Source: Siphonodentalium dalli
Lineage: Eukaryota; Mollusca; Scaphopoda; Gadilida; Siphonodentaliidae
Length of the DNA stretch: 64,000 nucleotides
Direction of reading: 5' to 3'
Assembly (NCBI GenBank): GCA_032622095.1
Contig: CP136064.1
Coordinates: forward strand, 252,156,484 to 252,220,483
A program made the position numbers and the translations under genes. A model generated the notes under the pieces. That model was not told the DNA's origin. It did no database searches and worked only from the letters and a program-made list of their open reading frames with translations. Below are positions 21,270 to 30,180 of the stretch, piece by piece; within the stretch, counting starts at the first letter, position 1; the number at the start of each line of letters is the position of its first letter.

Positions 21270-22041
21270 TAAACACCTCAAAAAAAGAAAGTCCCCCCTA
21301 ATATATTCGGTATATTTTACGAGAAATTGGATGGATTTTGATGAAACTTTCACAAATGATTTGTGGTACCAGAGATACAAAGTGTGCATAAACGCTGTGC
21401 TGTGAGGTGAGCTATGGCTGAGTGAGAACGAATTAAATGGAAGAGGAGCACTTTTCAAAAGTTGCAAAAACACAGGTAGAGTGATCATAGTCATTTCGCT
21501 GTGCCTTGGTCCCCCACTTCTCGCACGGGCTTGGAACATTCTTATCTGTTGGTACCTCAATGGCCTACATGGTGGGAAACATGGTTTACTGAAAAATGGC
21601 CTCAAAGAGACTGATTGCAATGACTCTGTGTTGCTCACGGCATGAAACTTCTGAAAGGTGTCATTCCAAAGGAATGTGGTTAGACAATGGCCTGGGCATG
21701 GAGCGGGCATATTGTGTCCCGAAGATGACACGCATGTTATCGTGGACTCAGTGTCACTTTTGGACCACATTTACAGCCATTAACAACTTGTGTGAACAAT
21801 GGAACAATGGAGTGACTGCCCACTCTGCGTCAGTGTTTTGCAACTTTTTAAAAGCACCCCTCTTCCATTCAATTCGTGCTCAGCTGGCCATAACATAACT
21901 CACAGGATGGTGCCTCGCACAGGTTGCCATACCACTAAATATTTGCGTAAAGTTTCGTCAAGGTCGATCCAATAAGGACCAGTATCTCATAAAATATTAC
22001 CAAATATATTAGGGGGGACTTTATTTATTTGAGGTGTTTAT
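21270..22041. mobile_element. DNA element with ~200-bp terminal inverted repeats
   Basis: Ends TAAACACCTCAAAAAAAG...AAAGTCCCCCCTAATATA and TATATTAGGGGGGACTTT...ATTTGAGGTGTTTA. Inversion continues inward to about 21490 and back to 21815 (GAATTAAATGGAAGAGGAGC against its mirror GCACCCCTCTTCCATTCAATTC). The centre (~21490-21815) carries an open minus-strand frame (21234-21770) without recognisable transposase motifs. Non-autonomous foldback-type element. Confidence 0.75.
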
Positions 22042-22044
22042 TTC

Positions 22045-22366
22045 AGAACATATGGTCAGGGCTGGTTGATTGGGGTTTAAATGTCGCTTTCGGCAAGGCC
22101 ATATCACGACATTGCCAGTTTTAGTGGTGGGGGAAATCCGCAGACTTCCGGCTAATCTAATAGTGATTTCAACGGCTGATAATCTCATCGACAATGTGCG
22201 GCAAACCACCGGCCATCAGCAAGTAACTGACAACTCCACCAGATAACGATTTCGAGTTACAAATTCCACGATGGAAACATGTGGATTTGAACCCTTATCG
22301 CCAGCGCTGGAGGGCGAAACGTCCTGGAGTTGTACCCCTAACCGATTGAGCCGCCGAGGCCCCAGT
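22045..22366 (-). mobile_element. tRNA-derived SINE
   Basis: Minus strand: GGGGCCTCGGCGGCTCAATC-GGTTAGG (A box), then AAGGGTTCAAATCC (B box, plus-strand 22283-22295), followed by ~240 bases ending GGCCTTGCCGAAAGCGACAT-TTAAACCCCAATCAA. A tRNA-like head, an unrelated body and a T/A-rich end fit a SINE. It abuts the long-TIR element on its 3' side. Confidence 0.75.
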
Positions 22367-22514
22367 CAGGGGTGGAGGATGCACTGAAGGGCAAGGGCGT
22401 AACCTTCAGAAAAGTCACGTTTCACAATGCATATTATGCATTTCTACGTGAATCAGACAAGGACAAGGGGGTGCAGCATTGGTATTTGATCAGTTTCAGG
22501 TGGCCTGTGGTGTG

Positions 22515-22630
22515 GGTCTTTTTGAGGCTAGACGACTCACCATATGAGAAGAAATTTGAGTTGCAACTTTCACTGTCTTCATGCATATATATACACGAAG
22601 AAACCGGAGCTTTCAGAAGTCTGCATTGCG
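22515..22630 (-). pseudogene. degenerate copy of GEF exon 1 3' end (copy 1)
   Basis: Matches 24136-24210 closely: donor context CATATG|GTGAGTCGTC is kept, and upstream is a frame reading HEDSES...NFFSYG, like the true exon's YEDSESGNPNFFSYG. The exon 5' part is absent. The splice donor is intact, so use as an alternative exon cannot be excluded without an acceptor. Confidence 0.7.
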
Positions 22631-23149
22631 TGGTGTCCATGACTCAGAGGGCAGGTGATATTTGCAAATAATTTTGTTATAACTTTATGTTGTTGACACG
22701 CAGATGACACATTTTTTCATTCAAAATGGGTTTGTGACAAAGACTGAAAAAATATGAGATCTTAATTGTTAGCCAATGTCTGGAGTACATGTTTGAAAGT
22801 GGAATAGAGCCTTGACGTTTACATTCTTGGTACATGTACCTCCGTAATGAAATGATAGAAATTGTGTCTGCATGTTGAGAAAACAAATCAACCAACTCAA
22901 TAGCTACTCAGTTCGTGCAGCTAAGTGCATGTCCATTATATACGGTTCCAACTTAGTGGTGCACAATGCACTACAACGTTCTTTATTCACTATTGAGACA
23001 TGAATACATAATCATACAAATAAATGGTGCAGAAGAAAGCACACGACACAACAAAGGGATATAATTCGATTATATATATATGAATGTTCATACCGCTCAC
23101 CTAACCCCTAACTTTGTAATTGAACTTTTTGTGCAGTATATAGCCCCCG

Positions 23150-23385
23150 TGTGCGGTGTTGGCTTTTTTGTAGGTTGGCCGACTCGCCATAATTATGAGA
23201 ACAAATTTGGGTTGCCACTATCTTTCACTGCATGTCTTCATACATGGAGAAGCCGAGCTCTCAGAAGTCTGTCTGCGATGTTGACGAAGCAGAGCAAGCT
23301 CGTCTGAATACTCGAACTCCTTAATACAACTGCCGAAACTCATATCCTTCTGGATCTTTACGACTGGTAAATACCGGGCAGGGGG
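23150..23385 (-). pseudogene. degenerate copy of GEF exon 1 3' end (copy 2)
   Basis: Shares TCAGAAGTCTGTCTGCGATG, TTGACGAAGCAGAGCA and TCTTTACGACTGGTAAATAC with the true exon. The donor is changed to GCGAGT and the frame is shifted by small insertions (CATAATTATGAGAAC). Confidence 0.7.
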
Positions 23386-23399
23386 TATGCAGTGTTAAA

Positions 23400-23690
23400 T
23401 TCTACGTTTGAGATTTTTATACCATGACTACATGTAACTTCCCGCGCGAATCTGTTGTATGTAGTCAGGGACGTGGTGATCGACAGGGGAGTTTGGTAGA
23501 AATTAAATACGCTAATTGGGAAAACAATTGCATCACAGAACCCTGTGTGGTGTGGGCATTTTTTTTTAGGTTGGGCGACTGATGTGAGAAGAAATTTGGG
23601 CTGCCATTTAAAAGCAGAGCAGGCTCAATCGGAAAAAACAATTGTATCACATGCAAGCAGGTGATTTTCGGCCTTAAATTGGACCACCCA
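23400..23690 (-). pseudogene. degenerate copy of exon 1 and flanking intron (copy 3)
   Basis: The intron side GATCGACAGGGGAGTTTGG ... AATCACAGAACCCTG-like block matches 24050-24121. The exon part is short (GAGAAGAAATTTGGGCTGCC, then directly AGCAGAGCAGGCTC) and the donor is lost. Confidence 0.65.
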
Positions 23691-23744
23691 TGCATGTACC
23701 CAACCCTTCCCTGTGTCACGGATTTTTTTTTTTTTGCAGAACCC

Positions 23745-23975
23745 CATGTGTGTATGGTGTGGGCCTTTTGAGGTTGGACGACTCACCGTGAGAAAATAAT
23801 TGGGCTGCTAATTTCACTGTCTTCATACATGGAGAAGCCGGAACTCTCAGAAGTCTGTCTGCGATGTTGACGAAGCAGAGCAGGCTCATCTGAGTACTCG
23901 GACTCCTAAAAACTACTGAAACTCGAATCATTCTACATGCAACCTATATAACTACTGGTAAATATGCAGTGTTAA
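23745..23975 (-). pseudogene. degenerate copy of GEF exon 1 3' end (copy 4)
   Basis: Most extended copy: GTGAGT donor present (minus strand), TCAGAAGTCTGTCTGCGATG present, continuing to ACTACTGGTAAATATG. A deletion near the donor (CACGGTGAGT for CATATGGTGAGT) and others break the frame. Confidence 0.7.
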
Positions 23976-24150
23976 ATTCTAAGTTGGATATTTCTATACC
24001 ATGACTACATGTAACTACCGCGCGATTTTGTTGTATGTATTAGGGATGTGGTGATCGACAGGGGAGTTTGGGGTCGAAATTAAATACGTTAATAGGAAAA
24101 ACAATTGAATCACAGAACCCTGACCCTTTTTTTTAGGTTTGACGACTCAC

Positions 24151-24517
24151 CATATGAGAAGAAATTTGGGTTGCCACTTTCACTGTCTTCATACACGGAG
24201 AAACCGGAGCTCTCAGAAGTCTGTCTGCGATGTTGACGAAGAATAGCAGGCTCGTCTGAATATTCAGACTCCTTATAACTACTGAAACTCGAATCCTTCT
24301 GCATCTTTACGACCGGTAAATACTGAACTGGAATCCTCTCGAAGTTAGGGTCCTCTGTGTTATCGTCTGTTGAATACATGGAACTCTCCATTGCCGGCGA
24401 TGATTCTCCAGACTCTGCACTTCTCCGCCTATCAAGCAGAGAACTCTTCTTTTTGAAATTTTCGACAAAACTTTGTATATCTTCCTCAATTTGATGGGGC
24501 TGGAATAATGCGTTCAT
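24151..24517 (-). CDS. first coding exon of the SEC14/GEF-like gene
   Basis: A 367-nt exon from ATG at 24517 to a GTGAGT donor at 24150-24145. It gives 122 codons plus one base, which completes a Gly codon with the exon at 10939-11034. The predicted N-terminal region starts MNALFQPHQIEEDIQSFVEN, with basic KKKSSLLDRRR and then Ser/Glu-rich, low-complexity sequence (SAESGESSPAMESSMYS, SFSSYKESEYSDEP, RRQTSESSGFSVYEDSESG). This is probably a disordered, phosphorylatable region ahead of the SEC14 domain. No signal peptide or membrane segment. The start is chosen because it is the first in-frame ATG and TATA-like sequences lie 40-90 bases upstream. Linkage to the SEC14 exons rests on strand, order and phase, not on transcript evidence. 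Confidence 0.7.
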
Positions 24518-24521
24518 TTTT

Positions 24522-24611
24522 GTTATTGTAAGTTGCTCGCCGGGATAAATATATATGGTTCTGTTCGTTATTGTTAGTTGCTCACCCGGATTAATATATA
24601 TGGTTCTGTTC
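24522..24611 (-). promoter_or_regulatory. duplicated 45-bp block with TATA-like core upstream of exon 1
   Basis: Two head-to-tail 45-bp copies (24522-24566, 24567-24611) differ at four positions. Each contains, on the minus strand, CCATATATATT(T/A)AT followed by GAGCAACT(T/A)ACAATAAC. The nearest copy ends four bases before the ATG. A partial third unit (GTTAATTCG) follows. Position suggests a core promoter or 5' UTR repeat; function is inferred only. Confidence 0.45.
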
Positions 24612-25366
24612 GTTAATTCGTAAGATGAAAGTGTTCCTAAACAAGCCTAGCTACCATTATGGTAGTTCGTGCGTGACTATCCCCATGCATCTATGAAATA
24701 AAAATCTCTCTGGTTAATTCCATGTTCGTGACTTCCATGTAGAAATCCGTATAAAGAACAATATACAGGCAAAGAAGAATGGTATGCATTGTTAATGAAA
24801 ACCGTGCTATCTCAATTTAATATACTCCAGTTGACTGACACGCAGGATGCTTCCAGTCAAATATACTTTCTGCTCGCTTTATTAAAATCCACCTGTTGTG
24901 AACCATCCATCCAAATAACTATCCGGCAGATATGATCTGTCATAAGTAGACTCATAACTTATAGGCATACACCATGTACTGGGACAGACTGTTTCTGTAC
25001 ATGCACTCAACGAGTACTATATAGCTACTGTCCTGAACAATAAAAAGCTACTTCTAACAAGCTATACCACACTCAGAAATGGCAGAATAGCACAATTACG
25101 ATCCACACGCAGTGTAATGGAATGTCCTGTGCAACCGTCCGATGCAATTACGTCCCGTCGATGGCTTCGGATACAGAACGTACATAAACCACTACTGGCA
25201 TTTATATAGAACGTTTATGGATGTGATATATCCGGAATCCCCATTCTACATCACGTTATTTGTCAGCAATCTTAATTCCAACACAACTCACGTTTAATAT
25301 CACATACATGTAGACCGAGAGTCAAACACTAATATACCGCCTTTGATTGTTGTCAGTGTAAGCATA
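24612..25366. other. presumed upstream region of the GEF-like gene
   Basis: No repeat or exon recognised. Mixed composition without a clear CpG cluster. Confidence 0.4.
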
Positions 25367-25580
25367 ATACTCTACATCCCACTCGTATAAACAAACGATG
25401 TGTCATCTACCACGCGGACATTAATTCACCCAGTTTCAATTGATATTGCCAGAGAAAATCAATTGTTATCATTCAAGCCATAGAAGTAGAGTTGTCTCGC
25501 ATTGTAATACGGAGTTGTCTCTCTTCCATCGGAAAGGTTTGTTACATACATTTTTAGCATGATATCTGTGGAACGTAGAA

Positions 25581-27385
25581 GGTTACACTGGTGTAAATGT
25601 TTTCCATAGGCCTCAGTGCTAACGTTTTAGCGTATGCTGTTGGCTATATGAACCATGGGTCCAATTTTTTTTTTTAATCTGAAAAATTGACATTTCGGGA
25701 AACTTTTTACACAAAAAAATCATATCTGTCTAGCAGGGAATTCGCCTTTAAATCTTGTGTTTTCGTAACTAGTGTCAGATCCGCATAAAAAAATACTGTC
25801 ATATTTTAGACCACACCAACAAATTCAAACTTCACTACAAAGGGTTAATTCCTGTGCCAATGGCTATCTTACCTATGGGAAATCATAGGGAAGAGGTGTG
25901 ATGATTTTTTTATGCAAAAAGCACACAAGGCTATTGACCAATCAGGGCCCAGTGTCTATTTTATTCTCTCCTATATATTCCTCCCGCATCCGCTAGAGGT
26001 CTCTCCGAACCTTATTTACACCAGTGTAACCTAAAGCGATAGCCCGCTTTTTCGCGGAATAATTGTAACACCCTACATTTTTTCAGAATTGCCCATGAAT
26101 GAAAAAAATGTGTTCAAAAATAATATCACTTCTGTGGTTCTTTATTTATCACACACAATTTAACCCCACTCTCTGTAACACATTATTCATCAAAAAAGCA
26201 CATTTTTCCACCACAAGTCATATTCAGGCCCCATTTTCACACAGTTTTTGGGGTCTGGTGTTGCAAACTTGGATCAGCTATGGAAGACTGTACAAGATCC
26301 TTTCCATGAGAGAACTTCTGGTGATGTGAGGTCATTGAGTCCAGATCTGATCAGCTGAGCATCAAGCACATGACTTTATCAGCACATGGAAGACTAAAAT
26401 ATGACATTTTCAGGTCTGCAAGGGTGATCCAAGATAACTGGATGTGGGTGTATATTGAATTAGTTGAACAAAGATATGCTCTCTTTGAAATGCTGAAGCA
26501 TTTTCTTAAATGTGTCCAAGTTTTAGTGCTATTAACCTTCAAATGGCCATACCCACCAGTGAAAATGAGACACTTTTATTATATATATCTGTATATCACT
26601 GGCTATAAAATCCAAAATACTTGTTAGATTAGCTTCTTATAACAATTGGTATGTGTGTCATTGACATGCTCATGTAATGGGTAATTTGCATTATCATGTG
26701 ACAATTACCACCTTGAAATTTTTTGAAAATACCTTGAAAAATTGGCATTTTTTATGAAAAATCATACCATTTTTTTGGCCGATGGAAGTGAAAGAAGACA
26801 TCAGCAGCAAGAATAGCCACACCATGCATGGGAGATTCATTGGACTGAAACACCAGGCTGTGAAAAATGCATTAAAATACTTTAAAGTGACTCCCAGGAA
26901 TCAAAAATGCCAAAAAGTTCATTTTTCCCTTTAGGTTACACTGGTGTAAATGTTTTCCATAGGCCTCAGTGCTAACGTTTTAGCGTATGCTGTTGGCTAT
27001 ATGAACCATGGGTCCAATTTTTTTTTTTAATCTGAAAAATTGACATTTCGGGAAACTTTTTACACAAAAAAATCATATCTGTCTAGCAGGGAATTCGCCT
27101 TTAAATCTTGTGTTTTCGTAACTAGTGTCAGATCCGCATAAAAAAAATACTGTCATATTTTAGACCACACCAACAAATTCAAACTTCACTACAAAGGGTT
27201 AATTCCTGTGCCAATGGCTATCTTACCTATGGGAAATCATAGGGAAGAGGTGTGATGATTTTTTTATGCAAAAAGCACACAAGGCTATTGACCAATCAGG
27301 GCCCAGTGTCTATTTTATTCTCTCCTATATATTCCTCCCGCATCCGCTAGAGGTCTCTCCGAACCTTATTTACACCAGTGTAACC
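25581..27385. mobile_element. 1.8-kb element with 451-bp direct terminal repeats and 4-bp target duplication
   Basis: Direct repeats 25581-26031 and 26934-27385 differ by a single A. Each begins GGTTACACTGGTGTAAA and ends with its exact inverse, TTTACACCAGTGTAACC. AGAA flanks the whole unit (25577-25580, 27386-27389), and the paralogous site at ~29930-29940 reads GTAGAACCTCC uninterrupted. The 902-bp interior has no long frame, no tRNA-primer site after the left repeat and no polypurine tract before the right one. It may be a TRIM-like LTR element with unusual GG..CC ends, or a composite of two MITEs moving as one. Confidence 0.85.
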
Positions 27386-27481
27386 AGAACCTCCACGCCA
27401 CATTATTTATTTATAAGATAATATTAATTATCAAATCATAGAATATAATTATGATGTCTGCTACACATGTGCATAAATAAT

Positions 27482-28964
27482 GAAAGTGTCAATGACACTG
27501 TAGCTCAACTTAGGTAGGGGAATAATTTAATGGTTGACAGTAAATGGTGGAATAGGAAAGGTGCTAATTGAAATGTCTAACCTGTGCCAACGGATTTAGT
27601 CATGCAAAGAGTAAAATCCAAGATGGCTGCTGGAGGCCATGTTTTTTTGGCCAATTGACCCCAAAAGGACTCGTTACCATCTACGTGTCATTGTTAACAT
27701 CCATGACAAATTTCATGAAGATCTGACCAAAGCTACGACCTGTAGCCCGTGCCAAAGGATATAGCCGTGTAAAGAGTAAAATCCAAGATGGCTGCTGGCG
27801 GCCATTTTTTTTGGCCGAACGACCCCAAAATCACTCGTTCCCATCTACATGTCAATATTAACATCTATGACATATTTCGTGATGATCAGACGAACAGTAC
27901 GACCTGTAGCCCGCGCCAATGGATTGAATTTTGAAATCCAAGTTGGCCACCAGCGGCCATGTTTTTCGGGCGAACGACCCCAAAATGACTCGTTCCCATC
28001 TACATGTCATTGTTAACATCCATGACAAATTTCATGAAGTTCCGACCAAAGCTACGACCTGTAGCCCGTGCCAAAGGATTTAGTCATGCAAAGAGTAAAA
28101 TCTAAGATGGCTGCTGGTGGCCATGTTTTTTTACCGAACGACCCCAAAATCACTCGTTCCCATCTACATGTCAATAGGAACATCCATGACAAATTTCATG
28201 ATGATCAGACGAACAGTACGACCTGTAGCCCGCGCCAATGGATTGAATTTTGAAATCCAAGATGGCCGCCAGCAGCCATGTATTTTTGCCGAATGACCCC
28301 AAAATGTCTCGTTCCCATCTACATGTCAATGGCAACATTCATGACAAATTTCATAAACATCGGATCAAAGGTACGACCTGTAGCCCGCGCCAAAGGATTT
28401 AGTCATGCAAAGAGTAAAATCCAAGATGGCTGCTGGCAGCCATGTTTTTCGGCTGAACGACACCAAAATGACTCGTTCCCATCTACATGTCATTGTTAAC
28501 ATCCATGACAAATTTCATGAAGTTCCGACCAAAGATACAACCTGTAGCCCGCGCCAAAGGATTTAGTCATGCAAAGAGTAAAATCCAAGATGGCTGCTGG
28601 CAGCCATGTTTTTTGGCCGAACGTCCCCAAAATCACTCGTTCCCATCTACATGTCAATATTAACATCCATGACAAATTTCATGATGATCAGACGAACAGT
28701 ACGACCTGTAGCCCGCGCCAATGAATTGAATTTTGAAATCCAAGATGGCCGCCAGCGGCCATGTTTTTTGGCTGAATGACACCAAAATGACTCGTTCCCA
28801 TCTACATGTCAATGTCAACATTCATGACAAATCTCATAATGATAAGACCAAAGGTACGACCTGTAGCCCACGCCAAAGGAAATTGTTGACGGACACACGC
28901 ACACACGGACGACGGACGCCAAACCATGGCAATAGCTCAAACTTACAAAGTAAGTTGAGCTAAT
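27482..28964 (+). mobile_element. Pearl/Helentron-like element with ~162-bp tandem core, 8 copies
   Basis: Eight core units of about 162 bp carry CCAAGATGGC(T/C)GC(T/C)GG, GACCCCAAAATGACTCGTTC, CATGACAAATTTCATGA and CGACCTGTAGCCCG. Odd and even units differ, giving a ~325-bp higher-order period. The left end has AGTGTCAATGACACT then TAGCTCAACTTA. The right end has GGACGACGGACG and a terminal hairpin TAGCTCAAACTTAC-AAA-GTAAGTTGAGCTA. Unit B of the duplication shows the empty site (CATAAATAATAATTATTAGC), so the insertion duplicated at most AAT. The reverse-oriented relative is at 54184-55470. Confidence 0.8.
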
Positions 28965-29163
28965 AATTATTAGCAATACAATATGTATGGATTAAGATAT
29001 ATATGGTCTACTATTACAATAATAGCTAACATGTGCATCCATGTTTTTCTTTCTTTAGGCCAGTGTTAAGCCTAATTTGGTCTATAGCATGAATATACTA
29101 CTACAGAACCGAACAGCGTAATACTATACATCCCACTCGTATAAACAAACGATGTGTCATCTA

Positions 29164-29805
29164 CTACGCGGACATTATTAATTCACCCAGTTCCAATTGA
29201 TATTGCCAGAGAAAATCAATAAGCCTTTTTACTGGTTCGCGATTTTCAAGATGGCCGATGGTTCCATATGGTCCGATTCCTAGCTTTTTATCCAACCCAC
29301 CGATAAAAGCCGGTAAAAGGTCAAAGTTGAGAAGTAGCATCCATTTCGACCATTTGTAAACATTCGACAGCTGAGTGCGAGAATTTTTTATCAACATTTT
29401 ATGGCTTAATTTCATTTATTCTGAGTGCAACTACGTGTTTAAGAATTGTTTTGTGGCCATGTCATCTATAGAGTTAGGATCTGGTGACGATGCAGACATT
29501 CAGACGCCATTTTTTGTCAACGAACTTCCCATAAGTTACTGATAAATAGCGAGTTCTTGCGTTAAAAAAATAACTCAAAAACATACGTGATACATCCAAT
29601 CCATCTACTGTGTGAAACCTATGTATCGTATGTATCCAGGGTGAGTGTTTAAATAGTTTTATGAAGTTCTCGCACCTGCGATACGATAACGACCTGTTGC
29701 CATTTTATTTTGGGAATTCCCAGACTGGAGTCATATGCTAAACATAGATGCTACTTGTTAACTCTGACCTCCGGAGACCAAATGGCGGATTCGCCGCGAG
29801 TAAGT
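29164..29805. other. possible divergent first exons/promoter in duplication unit B
   Basis: Minus strand: an 83-codon open frame from ATG at 29415, including LPAFIGGLDKKLGIGPYGTI. Plus strand: a 27-codon frame at 29459-29542 (MSSIELGSGDDADIQTPFFV...), and at 29782-29799 ATGGCGGATTCGCCGCGA directly followed by a GTAAGT donor. CAAGATGGCCGATGG at 29248 resembles a YY1 initiator site. The cluster of short protein-like starts in both directions suggests a bidirectional promoter, but no downstream exon was identified. Confidence 0.25.
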
Positions 29806-30180
29806 GAAATCACTTATTGTTATCATTCAAGCCATAGAAGTAGAGTTGTCTCGCATGGTAATATAGAGTTGTCTCTCTTCCATCGGAAAGGTTTGTTACA
29901 TACATTTTTTTAGCATGATATCTGAGGTACGTAGAACCTCCACGCCACATTATTTATTTATAAGATAATATTAATGATCAAATCATAGAATATAATTATG
30001 ATGTCTGCTACACATGTGACATAAATAATAATTATTAGCAATACAATATGTATGGATTAAGATATATATGGTCTACTATTACAATAATAGCTACTAGTAC
30101 ATGTTCATCCATGTTTTTCTTTCTTTAGGAGGCTAATTTGGTCTATAGCATGAATATACTACTACAGAACCGAACAGGTT

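Larger units (their letters stand above)
11035..24150 (-). other. first coding intron of the SEC14/GEF-like gene
   Basis: Inferred from matching splice phases of the exons at either side. It contains many MITEs, an opposite-strand terminal exon (19395-19526), a SINE and degenerate copies of exon 1. No further minus-strand exon was recognised, though a small one could be missed. Confidence 0.6.
25367..30180. repeat. tandem segmental duplication, unit A 25367-29112 and unit B 29116-30180
   Basis: Unit A pieces 25367-25580, 27386-27481 and 28965-29112 align in order with unit B (TACATCCCACTCGTATAAAC at 25375 and 29127; AGAACCTCCACGCCACATTA at 27386 and 29935; TGTATGGATTAAGATATATA at 28984 and 30048). 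Unit A carries two insertions absent from B. B has ~595 bases (29219-29814) absent from A, either an insertion in B or a deletion in A. Confidence 0.9.

Noticed and set aside
21234-21770. 178-codon minus-strand frame as a transposase
   Set aside because: No DDE-type catalytic spacing or helix-turn-helix motif is visible, and part of it lies in the terminal inverted repeat; the element is called non-autonomous.
25581-27385. Ordinary LTR retrotransposon
   Set aside because: Interior is only 902 bp, with no gag or pol frame, no TG..CA ends, no primer-binding site after the left repeat and no polypurine tract before the right one.
28068-28963. Open frames such as MKSKMAASGHVFWLNDTKM in the tandem-core element, and their relatives at 54582-55253
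   Set aside because: They recur in every ~162-bp unit and arise from the repeat; the phrase is the translated core, not a gene.
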